Numbered from the stretch's first letter, positions 34,405-46,485 are shown. The stretch: 64,000 nt of DNA from Dolomedes plantarius (GCA_907164885.2 OU015496.1:185903781-185967780), one strand, 5' to 3'. Numbers and translations: made by a program. The notes: generated from the sequence alone by a model not told the origin.

Positions 34405-34668
34405 TTAAATAGCCGTTAAATTTTTCGCGTAGTAACTCAAAACGCCTGTTTGGTTATCTGCCTTTTTGGTAAATATGCATTGAGCCTCACATATATAAAA
34501 CGTACCATCGGATCGAAAATAGTACCTTATCGTACAGTTCCTATTTTGGTAGTATTTGCTAGAAATTAATGGATTTTTTTCCCTCCATGCGGCGTTTGAT
34601 CTGTCGCTTTCCTCCGGAATCCATTGATTTTCTTCCTCTGTACATATTAAACCTTGCGACAAAAATAA
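34405..34668 (-). CDS. Unrecognised open frame, ~85 codons
   Basis: A minus-strand frame of about 85 codons runs to a stop at 34405. Its composition looks protein-like (for example SSKYYQNRNCTIRYYF and DGTFYICEAQCIF) rather than low complexity. There is no ATG at the upstream end; the frame opens after a TGA and begins with a TTG codon, so it would have to be an exon or a relic. I see no family motif, signal peptide or convincing splice pair. It may be a chance frame or a decayed element. Confidence 0.15.
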   Translation of the reverse strand, partial: LFLSQGLICTEEENQWIPEESDRSNAAWREKNPLISSKYYQNRNCTIRYYFRSDGTFYICEAQCIFTKKADNQTGVLSYYAKNLTAI

Positions 34669-35615
34669 TCACAAACTGTGCCGCATCGCGTTGTTAGGAA
34701 TTCGCAAGTTAGCATCCAGTAGGTCGACCTTTTTTAAATTTATTAGTTTGTGTGTTACGCAATTTCTGTAATGTTTGTTTATATTCTATAACTATCAAGT
34801 GTGTGTGATTTTGTTACCCGAAGATAAATGTAACAGTCTTGCACGAGTTTGCTTTTTAGGATAAATTTTAAAAAATCAATTCGTAAGAAAGGAGGACAAG
34901 GAGTTATATTTTTCAGAAACTATCGTATCGTTTTCTTTAAAGTCGTTCTAGATGACAAATGTAACAGTCGAACAACTGGAACGCAAAAGCTCGCGACATA
35001 CCACGTATTCGGTTATGCTGTTAACTCGGCTTTGAGATCGTGTTCAACTCTCGGATAAAGCGTGGACGTTCCTGTGCGATCCGCTCATGGGGAGCATTGT
35101 TGGTTCACCTAGTTTAAGGTGCTCCCATAATAAAGATGCTAAGAAATCAAAGACGTGAATGGGTTAATGTCCTGAGGACAAAGTACCTGCTGCTTTGGGA
35201 AAAGTTCACTTACGAATGAAAAATTTATTAGATATCATTTACAGAAATTAACTTAGACGAGGAATCATTATGTCATGAAATAACGTATTAATTTGTCGGT
35301 TCTCTATAATTTTACACGTTAATTCTCACATAATTGTTGACATTCATCTGTGGGTTTTTTATGCGTAATTTTATGTAGATATATGCTAGTTTTATTTATT
35401 GATTGTAATATCACTTTAACCTGTAGTTTTCTGCGAAAAATAATGGTGCTGCTTGCTGTTTTATTACTATAATAGCTACGTAAATTTCTTTTTAGCGACC
35501 ATCAAGCACCTAACAAGTGCGCCTTGGGTCAGGACGTTATATTAAAATGGTCGTTATATCGAACCATGAAGCTACAGCTTAAAGAGCTGTATGTATCATG
35601 ATTCATGTATCGAAC
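34669..35615. other. No recognised gene
   Basis: AT-rich. A short stretch near 35549-35565 (GTCGTTATATCGAACC) resembles Tigger-type subterminal sequence but is too short to classify. Confidence 0.4.
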
Positions 35616-35618
35616 TAA

Positions 35619-36070
35619 GGCTTCGTACACACAATACGAATTCGATTTTATGATCGTCTCGGTTTTGTCATTCCGTTTTTGTACGTTCACACGTTGCGGT
35701 CGAAAACCTCAAACGAGGGAACAACGGAATCGGTAGCAGATGTCGTTCGATTTTGTTTACCGAAACCAGATAGACGGAACCGACGCCAGGCCGTTTTTGG
35801 TTGCCATTGGTGTATAGATTTGAGAGGGGGAGTAACACGATTCGGTTATTTTAAAGGAAACACACCAGTGCCGATCTAGCTACTTAAGTGATTTTTTTTA
35901 GTTGTGTTTTTTCCAGTTTTTTTTTTTTTTTCCTTACTTACACACACACACAATGGAGAAAATCGACACAGAAATTTTTATTTCTTTGGTTGAAGAAAGA
36001 CCGACCATTTGGGACAAAACATAAGAATGTTTTACATTAAATGACGCTTTAAACGACGTTATTAGAACAG
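35619..36070 (+). mobile_element. PIF/Harbinger left-end fragment with MADF-like frame
   Basis: A TAA target (35616-35618) is followed by GGCTTCGTACACACAATACG, a typical PIF/Harbinger-style terminus. Related short motifs recur just inside (GTACGTTCACACGTTGCGG). About 330 bp in, a broken MADF-like reading frame begins (35953). The right terminus, expected as the inverted form next to TAA, is not found in the window, so the element is a fragment and its right limit is arbitrary. Confidence 0.5.
35953..36066 (+). pseudogene. MADF/Myb-like protein fragment of a Harbinger element
   Basis: The ATG at 35953 opens a frame containing FISLVEERPTIWDKT, which matches the start of MADF (Adf-1-type) DNA-binding domains, where LVxxRPxLWD is characteristic. 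A TAA stop at 36022-36024, after 23 codons, breaks the frame. The next ~14 codons (ECFTLNDALNDVIRTG) look like a diverged continuation before it degrades into AT repeats. PIF/Harbinger transposons commonly carry a second Myb/SANT/MADF-like protein that helps the transposase enter the nucleus and bind ends, and the Harbinger-like terminus upstream fits this. The rest of the domain is missing. Confidence 0.45.
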
Positions 36071-39000
36071 GAAATATTATTATTTTATTTTATTTTATTT
36101 ATTTTTTTCACCATTCTAATAGCAGCCAATCTTTGTTTAAACCTGTAAATACGTTTTCTGCATGATGGTTTTTTTTTCACTATTTCTCATCTTTAAATTG
36201 TTATAAGTCAAGAGCCGTTAAAGATAAATGGTTCAAACTTGGAACATGTCTTTTATTTTACTTTAATTTTGATTCAACAAATTTGAAAAAATATATTTAC
36301 TTTTGAAAATATTATTATTTAAAAATAAGTTACATAATTTTTTTAATTCTCTAAATATTTTTAATTCTTTAAAAATTAATATTTTAAATAACGCTGAATC
36401 GAAATTAAAACATATATTTCTGTTTAATTAAATGAAAAAAATTTGAAATTCGACGGATAATATTTCGAGTTATAACAATTTTAAATTACCCCACTTTTTT
36501 TTTAAATTAAAAAAAAATTTTAAAAGCTTTATGAGAAGTTTTATGATGTGATTTTGTTTGCAAATTATATGGTTAAAAAATTCAAAGTTTTAACTCAATA
36601 AATGTATGTATCGTCATTCGGAAGTAGTTGAAAAATTTCGATTAATCTCTTAATTCAGTCATAAGCGTTTGAAAAGATTCCAGACAATATCTGTCCCTCA
36701 AAATAGGATGTATCCAATACGTTCTATAAATTTTTTTAATGTTGCTTCGACGACGACGATACCAGTACATTACAATAAAGGTATGTACTTCCATCCTGCA
36801 AACTGAACTACACTACAAAAATTGCGAAGGTTTTCTGTGCGGACGGGAAAACAGTATGCGGTGAAAGAAAAACCGATAAGGCCAGATAGTGGGGCAAGAA
36901 ATACTTAATTTTGCTTGCGATAACTGTCTGCAATTACCATTTAAAAAGTTCTCTACTTGAGAAATCTTTCATGCTTGTAGTACCAAATAAACGGACAATG
37001 GAGTGTTGAAAAGGAATAATCGAAAGATTAATAAAAACAACGCGCAGTTTTTCAGAAATTATAAATAAATCTTCTCAAGCTTTTCTTGGTGAAACTGTTA
37101 TTTTCCATCTCGAAGGGTGAAGGAAAGTTATATTCTTACCACAAGCAATGGTGAAGACTTGGCTTCAGTTGGAATTGCTAAGGAGAAAAATACCTTGTTC
37201 AGTTGCTTGAGGACTGCAGTCAGTAAATTAGCCCTTAGAGACTGTCGACTCTAGGTTTCTGTACCTGTTTTATGCACGTTATTTCGGTAGTTAAATAGCA
37301 TTGCATGTAAATGAGAACTGCTTCGGAATCAATTGGTCGCTGTACCTTTGGGTTGGACTGTATTAATTGTATATGTTTAGTACCTCATACTTTATGGAAC
37401 TGCAAAATGTGAAGATTATTTCTGGAACACCTGCCTCTTTGGGCTTGCGTGGTTCGGGTAACAAAAGGCAAACATGTAAATAAAACAGTTAAACTGCAGA
37501 TAATAAGAAAATGGGGAGAGTGCCCAATTTTCTTGTGTTTAAACATTATAAGTGAGATCTACGATTATGTAATGCTGTACGTTAATGAAGATGAGGATTC
37601 ACAAATCAAGTTTTCTAGTACCTTAACCTAACGCATTCAATTATTTCAGAAATTACTTGCGATGACTTCATTCACCCGTACCCTGCCAACGATCGAGTTT
37701 TCTGCGAATTGGAACGCCCAATCAAATGTGCTCGGCTCCCCCCCCCCCCCCCAATTACACAAATACACACACCTTACCTGTTCGCCAAAGAGCCAGGCAG
37801 ACAAACGACTTCGTACCTCCGCGATACCGAAAGCAACCCCATCATGTCAACATGACCCAGTTTCAACCGATGCTGATCTCGGAGGGTCGTTTCCAGCCCT
37901 TCTCCCCGCCAGTGGCGTAGTAACTTCTGTCGATCGAAAGTTTCGCGCCACGTCACTGACTTTTTAGAATCATTTCGGTGTGTTTATTCCTGAGTGGCGC
38001 TTGAGAGTTAACGCAAGCGAACGCAGCTTTTGGAATTCAGATGGGGGACAACTCATACATACATACATGTTTATGTTATTAATGATTGTTCGAAGGTTCA
38101 AATAATTGCATGTGTAATAATACTCGTTAACACTTGACTTGACCGACCGCGCATCATTAATTTAGAAACCATCAAAAATTAATTACAGGTTGAGGGTTTG
38201 AATATGGAGAAAGGTTAGCTGACAGCTGTGCCGAGCCTGAAACTCATATTTTGTGTTGTAGACTATAAGTCTCTGTTTCGGATAAAAGTCACCTTAGTTT
38301 GAATTATAACTATTTAATCAAATTATTGTGATATTGATTATTCGAGAGCTGTAACGTGATAGGATACTTTATAACCGTAATAGGACTTGATAACACTTTC
38401 GTGCCATCAAGTCTCCCACCCGAGGTGAGGATGACACGCGATGAAAAGTTTTATTCGAGCATTGTCATCAGTAGTCCTTACAAATGAAAGAAATACTAAC
38501 TGAGGAGATGTTACGCGAGTTCTCTCTCTAGTTCTATGCTCTGAACAAGAGAAAACTTGAAATAAATGCAAGAGTAGACCAAAATTTCACGAGCGGGTAA
38601 TATCACATAGTAATATTTCTTTAATGAGCTTTTGTTTATTTTGCTCGTGCAGTGACTGCCGATAACGGTACATAATTAAATAAAATGTTAGTTTTCATTT
38701 CTAGACATCTCAGGTGTGAGACCTAGCTTAAAATGATAAATTCAATTCTAGTACATTTACTGCACCTATATTCTTGTTCCATTTGTGTATACTATAAGAG
38801 TCGTTTTATTACACCTAAAAGTAGTTTTTTTCTCCTAGATATGCTCAGCAACTGATAGGTGTGCTTGATTGTGGGGCCTAATATCTTCAATTGTTATCCT
38901 ATGTGTGTTTTTTTTTTCAATCTTCGACCAGCTGTCCTCTGTCCTTAGCGTCACATACCTCAAGGTCCAGGGAATAGGGGGGATGCGCCATAAATTTCAT

Positions 39001-40239
39001 TCCCAAATTTCCGATTGCTTGTAGGATTATTGTTACTCGACGTCTGTGGCAATATCTCTATTAGAAATCAATCTTCCTTCGACATTCTGTGGGATCTTAA
39101 GGACAAAATCACCAGAACTTAAGCTTGTTCCTCACTTTCTCATCCTCAAGTCCCATGTATACTTGGGTAGCATCTGATGCTTAGACCCCCCTAATGCCCT
39201 AGTCTCCCTAATGCTTAGACGATCCTCGTGTAATTTTTTTTTCTGCAGTGAGAAAATCATGTTTATTTTGGCTCAATGCCGAAATTCAAATACAAGCAAG
39301 GTGACAAAATTAAACACCTGAAGACTTCTAATTGAATATGCACCTGCTTTCCAGAGGCGGACATACGGTGTCGTAAGTTGCTGTAGTTAGCGAATACGCG
39401 TGTGCATTTGATACTGCCGTTTTATATTAGTTGATTCTATCTCATTACTTCTTAAATTGACTCGTATCTGTTGTGTCATTAATCTATATTAATAAGATTC
39501 GTCACTTCTCATAAATAATAGACTCATTCTGTTTGCTGTAATGGATTGTTGGCATGAAAATAGCTTTAATTGGAGGGTTGATTATTGATTTCATGCGAAT
39601 GTTTTCAGCAACTCTAAAGCTTGGAACTGGTTTAATTTTTGAGCTCTAGACACGAGTGTTGGCCACGAATATTAGAAAATGTGAAAGCTGATTCGCTTCA
39701 GCAATACAGTGAGTTCCTGGATGATTAGGCTATCGATATCATTTTTCTTCCAATTTATCTCCTAACCTTCCTCGCGCGCTGTGAAAACGAAGAAAATAAG
39801 CCCTGCCCAGATCAGTCCAACTCGGTTTCTTCTCTTTCGATTTACCTCCATCCATCCCACACAAACGTAAACACGAAGTGTCTCCCCCTGGCGGGAAAAG
39901 AAGTGCCATAGCAACAAGCAGGTGAGGGATGCTAACCAATCGGGCTCGCGCTCGGCTTGGAGGCCGTTGTCTATGCGAACGCCACCCTGGGAGTGAGAGA
40001 ATACCGGCAATTACAGGTGTCGGAGAGGTTGTCGCGCCTGGCTTCCCGTTCAGTTCGGAGTTCTGTTCTGTGATCTTCTCGTAGCGAGGAGTGAGACTGT
40101 CGCTCTCGCTTTCCTAATCGTTTTTTCCGTACAAGGGAAAATATAATTTCCAAAAGCGCCTGAAAACTGAAAAACAAAATATGGCGTTTTCATGCATTTA
40201 ATTATCTTCTCTTTAGTAAAAATGCTCTCTGTCAGATAC
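36071..40239. other. No recognised gene
   Basis: AT-rich sequence with a C15 tract (37738-37752). A ~49 bp stretch at 37910-37958 begins CAGTGGCG and ends CGTCACTG, like the ends of the hAT MITE at 54592, but lacks a target duplication. 39730-40110 is a less AT-rich patch with frames on the minus strand and no recognisable product; it might be a promoter or exon. Confidence 0.35.
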
Positions 40240-40340
40240 TTCGTGAATAACCTAGTAGCAGTCACAAAAATTTAGAAATGCCCATGGTTCGCGAATAACC
40301 TAGTAGCAGTCACAAAAATTTAGAAATGCCCATGGTTCGC
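40240..40340. repeat. 48 bp tandem duplication
   Basis: The 48 bp unit at 40240-40287 (TTCGTGAATAACCTAGTAGC...) is repeated at 40288-40335 with a single T/C difference, and a third copy starts for 5 bases. The near-identity indicates a recent event. Confidence 0.95.
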
Positions 40341-40456
40341 ATTGATTCTAAACCTGTAAAATAAGTTCTTCCACGCCCCACCACCCAATAAAGAGTATCA
40401 ATTTTAAAATGTACTCTGGAGACTCGTTAACGGAGAAAATGGTTCCTTTTAAAAAC

Positions 40457-40697
40457 TGTGTCGTCGATAGCTCAGGACACCACACAAAGTATACACTCAT
40501 GGACTGTTTAAAACTCAATTTATTACATATCTCAATAACGGACACAGACCCATCGGTTACGCGGTCACAAGCACCGCAAAACACGTCTCTCCCGAAGGGG
40601 TCTTTTTGATGAACACTGATAAACAAACACCCTTCTTTTTAAAAGGGGGCGCTGCTGCAACAGCGCTTGGGGGGTTGGATCAGAACAAACTGTTACA
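40457..40697 (-). mobile_element. Possible solo LTR
   Basis: On the minus strand a TGTAACAG start, a CTTTTAAAAAG TATA-like motif, an AATAAA and a ...GACACA end give a weak LTR-like layout of about 241 bp. There is no target duplication, no partner LTR and no internal domain, so this is a suggestion only. Confidence 0.2.
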
Positions 40698-42105
40698 TAC
40701 ACAAAACAAACAACCAAAAAAAGAAAAGAAAAGAAAGAAACAGAAATTGACTTTTTGAATTTTTAAACTCAATAAAATGAAAAAGGTTAGAAAATTATAC
40801 TGAATTCTTGTTTATTGTATTTTGAAATATCAACAGTGTACATAAATCATAATCATTGGGACGACTACCCCAGTTGAGCCCTATCGTTCCACTGACGATT
40901 TTGCCAGCTATTTCTACTTCTAGCTGTAGTACGACAATTTTTTGACGTCAATTGCCTGGAAATCCTTCTCCACTTAGTCTTCCCACGCTCCGTTGTTTCG
41001 CTTTCATTGGGGTTAGAAAGATTTTTTTTTTTTTTAAACTGGATTTTAGTCATCCATTCTTAAAAGGATGGGCCACCCAATTAAAAAGATTTAACTTAAT
41101 AAATTGTATTATATAAGAGTCTTTAAAAAATTTATATAATTCAAAATTGGAACATCGTCTCCGTTGATTATCTTCTTTCATACCCCCTAAGGATACGTCT
41201 CCGTATTTTCTCGTTCAAAAGGAGCTATTTGCCCGTCTTCATATTTGGTTATTGTCCAGATCTGAGAACCAAACGTTTGCTCTGGACATATTAGATAATT
41301 TAAAGAAGAAATTTCTTCCTTTTGGAAATGAACTGTGGTTTTAAGTCTTAGACTGAAGTGACGTTTATAAGCACAAATAATTCTTATTTGTGTTTCTCGT
41401 GATATTTTAATTTGACAATTTAATTCAGATCCTATTTAAAGCTATGTACACTTTCAAAAGTTTATCATCCTATTTTAATTAGCTACATAAAGGTGAGTTT
41501 AAAACTAACGGTTCAAAATTTATGCAGTATCAGATATTACGCACAAAACTTAATCTAATGAAGTTCATTTAACACATACTAAAATTGCATAAGAATACGG
41601 AACAGTTTAAAATACCTCATAACGGAAGCTTTTACCTGATATCTGGAATATAAAACCTAATGAATTTTTAAGATTCACGTTCTTTGCACATGTGTGACAT
41701 TTCTAAACTGTTTCAAATTTATTCACGATTCTGCTTTGTGCGTATATCCTATTAAGAAACGTTTTGATAATTTGTTTGAAATCAAAAAATTGTTTCTAGT
41801 TTTTTTTAAAACTGTAATTACTATTAACTGCTTCCGTTAGCATTTCTAAAACGCTCTAACATGAGTGCCTTTCTTAACACGAGTTGCTTTCAAAAAAATC
41901 AATTTGTGTGTGGATTTGTCACCTTAAATCAGGATTCTGCCGAAAATTTCGTTAAATGGGAAGTCTTCTGAATAACCCTCTGAAAACTAGTTATGTATCA
42001 GAGAACTATATTTGCTGTATTCACTTGTCTAGGATTGTGAAATGTGACAAGGATTAAAATCACACTTAACGAAATGTTAGAAAAATGTGTCCCACGACCT
42101 ATATA
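40698..42105. other. No recognised gene
   Basis: AT-rich DNA with purine-rich (AAAGAAAAG) stretches near 40720-40745. No frame or repeat that I can support. Confidence 0.45.
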
Positions 42106-42734
42106 CAATAGAGTCCCAATAATCCGAAACCAAAAGTCAAAAGGAATAAAGGTTACAATAGAACCACAGTGGTACTAAGTAATATAAAGTATGTTTCTGA
42201 AAATCACAAGAAAATTGAAAGTTAGACAATGTACTGAACTAATTATTACTGAACTACGTTGGTTTGAAAAAATCTGTTAAATTTTCTTGTTGAAGGGAAG
42301 AATACATCTCCCTTGAAGTCAAATTACGCCAACGCCTCAGAAAAACGGTGTCCGCTCTAGTCGCGGCGGAGTGTTGCTCCACGTAGCATAGCACTACATC
42401 CTATGCAGCCGCGGTCTGAGTTGGATACCCTCTGCTCGCTGTCACCGTTTGCTTCACCTTCACTCTCGTCTGACACGTTGACGGGTTCTTTCAAAGCCAT
42501 TTCAACAATCTACTGTACTGTACTAGGCAGCGTTCCTCTCTCTTATCACCCATTTCGTCCGGAGATTTCGTAATGTTTAGACAGACCTTATAAAATAAAC
42601 TGTGTAATCACACGCAATGTGTAATATTTATGTAATCACGTTTTATTATGCAATTTAAGTATATTTTAAGAATGATTTCGCTTAATCCGAAAAGGGTCTG
42701 GTCCCAATCAATTCGGATTATCGGGACTCTGCTG
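42106..42734. mobile_element. Non-autonomous pogo/Tigger-like element (629 bp)
   Basis: The left end CAATAGAGTCCCAATAATCC is matched inverted by GGATTATCGGGACTCTGCTG at the right end, with TA on both sides. Ends of the CAGnAGAGTCCCGATnATCC type are typical of pogo/Tigger relatives. A GC-richer section (about 42340-42500) might be a vestige of coding sequence, since on the minus strand it can be read as an acidic stretch (VSDESEGEANGD). No transposase domain remains. Confidence 0.8.
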
Positions 42735-42736
42735 TA

Positions 42737-44055
42737 ATAAGATTGATTTATAAACTACTGAAATTAATTAATTGTAATAAAATTAAGAAAAATTATATCT
42801 TCTATGGTCCTCTAACTCTCTTAACAATTCGTGCCTTACTCGTTCAAGATGTTTTCTGTCTCCAGCAGACCATTTTGACGTTTTTTTTAAAAAAAAAAAG
42901 GCAAATGTTAACGTAATTAACTTTCAGAATCCTCTTTAAACTTCAAGATACTATAAATTAAATTCTTTGCGATAAGATTTCCTTCACTTTAAATAACTTT
43001 ACGTTTTAAAAATTTTCAAGTTTAACGATTTGAACTGAGTTTCTTCGAGCCTCGTTTGACACTTCAAGTTGTTTTCTCAGCAGTATTGCGTGTTATCGCA
43101 AATTCGTGTTTCCGTTATTGGCCACGAGATGGCGTTGTTTGCATACTGCCGCGCACTATCAACATTATTTCACGGTTCCATTTAAAACATTTCAAGAAAA
43201 TTACTTACATTTAAACTAAATTATGAGCCCTATATGGTGTTTTAGGGAATAAAAATTATTATATGTGTGATAAGTACTTAAGGCCTAATATTTACTTTTC
43301 TAAATACAATGAAATTATTTTTATTTATATGGTTATTGCAGGATTTTAAAGGGCTGTTATCTCGTCAGATATTTAAAGCTATTACTCGCTGACCTTCTTC
43401 CATACGAAAAAGATCTTTTCGGTATGATCATTGTAGTATGCTAAAGAAAGTTTATTTACTAAACTATTAGAACCGTGCGGTAACAACCCATTTGTACAGG
43501 TCCTGTAAATTTTCTTTTTTTTCCCCTTCGCTGTCAGTTTCAGTATTTGAATGACTGAATGTTAAATCGATCGCTTATGCATAGGTGAGATAATATATCT
43601 CTCAACAGTACTCTGGAGATTCTGGCAAAATTAGATTTCGGGGGGCGGGGAATCTAGTCAATTTCTCGAAAGGTTATTACTAGTACTCAAATCGACGTAT
43701 CAATTTACATTGCAGTTCTTAAATACTCGTGTTAAGCTATAGGTTTTTTCGCTCGATTTTTCTAATCGCAGGTAAGCAAACATATATTTTATAACTTTTT
43801 TTTTCTATTATTATTATTATTTGAACATTGAGGTTTAAAACAAAAGCACAATAGTTTTTAAAATTTTAATTTTTCATCTTTTTTTCCCCCGCAGAGGGCA
43901 TTAAATTATTGATGTCAGTCGCATAAAAGAATTAGTTTTATAAAAAATTTAATTGCAATGCAAAAATAGGCTTCAACAAATGTAATTAGTGAAATACTGA
44001 GAAGAAAATATCCCATTTTAACCTTTTGATTGAAAATCTGTTTGGTCAATTATGG
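42737..44055. other. No recognised gene
   Basis: AT-rich with small homopolymer runs. I see no gene or classifiable repeat before the hAT left end. Confidence 0.45.
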
Positions 44056-44373
44056 CGATGATGCGCAAACGTTTTTCGACGCGACCCATTTACTTTAAAA
44101 AATTTCGCGTCCCCAAAAGAAAATTTATTGGTAATAGCAAATTTAAAAAATAAATTAAATTAAATTTTAAAAAAAGGGAAAACTGTTAATAAAAGAATAA
44201 AAAACGGAATAAGCAAATTTTGAGAAGCTAATTCAATAATTAATGAACTGTGTGTTTTGGGTGTATATTTACTTTTTATAATAACAATAAAAAAATGCCT
44301 TCCTTACCATTTACACTTGTTTTTTGCCATATTCTCATGAGACTAAAAATTCCTATTTAATTATCAATATATA

Positions 44374-44588
44374 CAGTGGCTCCCAAAAGTGTTCGTACAC
44401 TTACGATTTTCATTGAAATAGGGGTCTATTCATTAATGAATATTTCAGAATGGGTATTTAATAATAAGATCTATAATCTATTCTTAACAAAACTACATGA
44501 AATATTTTGAAAACATAGTAAAACTTTATTTTTAAGAAACCAGTAATCAGAAAGTAACAAAAACTTTATCTCACAAAAGTCATCGTAA
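44374..44588 (+). repeat. Tc1 left inverted repeat with two direct repeats
   Basis: The outer direct repeat starts at 44381 and the inner at 44571, matching at about 17 of 21 positions. These are the predicted transposase binding sites. The whole arm is repeated inverted at 45809-46028. Confidence 0.92.
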
Positions 44589-44731
44589 ACTGAAATATTT
44601 TCGGATAAATTCATAATTAAAATTATAGTCTGGCGCTTTATTTTTATTTTTCAATTGTGGTGGCATTTAAAATATCGTTTGGCTTTAATTTTTGCTTGCC
44701 TACCCCGTAATATTCTATTTATTATTTAAAA

Positions 44732-45757
44732 ATGGCTCGTAGTCGTAAAGAAACAACAAACAGCATTCGAAAATTGATTATTTTTCATCATAGTAGTGGT
44801 AAATAAGGTCGGAATATTGCTAAATTACTTAATTTATCCCATTCTACTGTGCAATATGTGATAAAGCGCTTTTGAGAAAGAAATGGGATCGAAAACAGGG
44901 TAAGAAAAGGTCGTTCGGCAAAGTTAACAAAACGTGATCAGAGATTTATAATTAGAAAATTTGTGAAAAATCTACTTTTGAGTGCTGTAAAAGTTTCTGC
45001 AGAATTTAATGAAACATTTTCTACTTCAATTTCACCTGAAACTATTCGACGAGTTCTCATAGCAGCTGGATTACATGGGCGTATTGCCCGTAGAAAATTT
45101 TTTGTGAGTGAGAAAAACAGAAAGCTTAGGCTTTCCTTTGCACTACTAATTATAAATAAGCCCCAAACGTATTGGAATAATGTCTTATTTGTCGATGAAA
45201 GCAAGTTTAATATTTTTGGTTCTGATGGGCGTATAAATGTATGGAGAAAAAAAAATGAGGAACTTAATCACAAGAACTTAGTAGGAACAGTTAAGCATGA
45301 CGGTGGAGGTGTCCTTGTATGGGGGTGCATGTCAGCATCAGGACTAGGTAATTTGGTATTTATTGATGGCATAATGAATCATGCTGTTTATATAAATATT
45401 TTAAGAGACAATTTAAAATTATCAGCCCAAAATTTGGGTATTGGAAACAACTTTGTTTTTTATCAAGATAACGATCCTAAGCACACGGCTCTCAACGTTC
45501 GCCTCTGGTGTCTCTATAATTGTCCACAAGTTTTGAAAACACCACCTCAATCGCCAGATTTAAACCCAATAGAACATATTTGGAGAGAACTGGAGGTTCG
45601 AGTACGAAAATACATTCACACGAAAAGCGAACTGAAAACAATTATGATGGAAGAATGGATGAACATTGATGCAGAAATTACAAAAGAACTAGTGCAATCT
45701 ATTCCCAGACGTTTAAAAGCTGTTGTGGATACTAAAGGATATCCTACTAAATATTAA
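44732..45757 (+). pseudogene. Tc1 transposase, two stop codons from intact (DD34E)
   Basis: A transposase cuts and pastes its element at TA sites in nuclear DNA. The ATG at 44732 opens a 341-codon frame, the usual Tc1 length, broken only by TAA at codon 25 (44804) and TGA at codon 48 (44873). The N-terminus holds a helix-turn-helix (NIAKLLNLSHSTVQYVIKRF) and a GRPR-like linker (KGRSAKLT). The catalytic core has D155 (LFVDESKFN), D246 (YQDNDPKH) and E281 (SPDLNPIEHIW) with 34 residues between the last two, so all three catalytic residues are present. From 44963 on, 264 codons are open without interruption. No frameshifts are seen. The stops could be decay or assembly error. Confidence 0.95.
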
Positions 45758-45808
45758 TTTAACGAAAAATTAGAATATTTACTAGTATGTAGAGATTTTT
45801 TACAAGTG

Positions 45809-46028
45809 TACGATGACTTTTGTGAGATAAAGTTTTTGTTACTTTTGGATTATTGGTTTCTTAAAAATAAAGTTTTACTGTGTTTTTAAAATATTTCATG
45901 TAGTTTTGTTAAGAATAGATGATAGATCTTATTATTAAATACCCATTCTGAAATATTCATTTTAATGAATGGATAGACCCCTATTTCATTGAATATCGTA
46001 AGTGTACGAACACTTTTGGGAGCCACTG
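45809..46028 (-). repeat. Tc1 right inverted repeat
   Basis: About 220 bp, the inverted counterpart of 44374-44588, differing by a handful of substitutions and short indels. Inner and outer direct repeats are both present. The final bases GGGAGCCACTG abut TA. Confidence 0.92.
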
Positions 46029-46485
46029 TATTTGTATTTCATTTAGATAAAAATTTAAATATAAAAAGAGCATGATTTTAAAATTATAAACTTCATTTAT
46101 CTATATAAAACTAAACTAGAAAAAAAAATTAATGAAAAGGCTGAACCTGGGCCTCATATAATATTTATTCAATATTTAGTAAAAAATTTGAGAATGCTAC
46201 TCTCATATCATCGTTGTTTGGTTTTTATGGCTACTAATTTTGAAAACTCAGTCTTGCACATATAGGTAAAAGCGAATGGAAGCAGTGTAGTCATGGGTAC
46301 TTTTTGACACCATATTTTACGATATCGTATATCTTTAACAAATAAAAAATATGTAATTATAGAAAGTTTAATGCATGATTTTTAATTGAATAATTCATTA
46401 TGACATAAATTTACTTCAGACTATCCGTGACCCCATTTTTTTAAGATCCCTCTGTGGGTCGCGACCCTCAGTTTGCGCACCACTG

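Larger units (their letters stand above)
44374..46028 (+). mobile_element. Tc1-family transposon with IR/DR ends
   Basis: A 1655 bp element beginning CAGTGGCTCCCAAAAGTG and ending with the inverted form, flanked by TA (44372-44373 and 46029-46030). The terminal inverted repeats are long, about 215-220 bp, and nearly identical. Each contains two similar ~21 bp blocks, an outer (TCCCAAAAGTGTTCG) and an inner (TCACAAAAGTCATCG), about 190 bp apart. This is the IR/DR arrangement in which the transposase binds four sites. The single gene inside is nearly intact, so this is the youngest-looking autonomous-type element in the window. Confidence 0.96.
44056..46485. mobile_element. Old hAT-type element split by a Tc1 insertion
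   Basis: The left end (TGCGCAAAC followed by CGCGACCCA) and the right end, read inverted (CAGTGGTGCGCAAACTGAGG, then GTCGCGACCCA), share their terminal motifs. The flanking 8-mers AATTATGG and GATTGAGG agree at 5 of 8 positions, consistent with a decayed 8 bp hAT duplication. Removing the Tc1 element at 44374-46028 leaves about 775 bp with no hAT transposase, so it is non-autonomous. The boundaries are less certain than for the Tc1 insert. Confidence 0.55.

Noticed and set aside
38190..38300. Possible fifth copy of the 15137-type SINE
   Set aside because: Only scattered similarity (GAGGGTTTGAAT, AAAAGTCACC) remains, too little to distinguish from chance.
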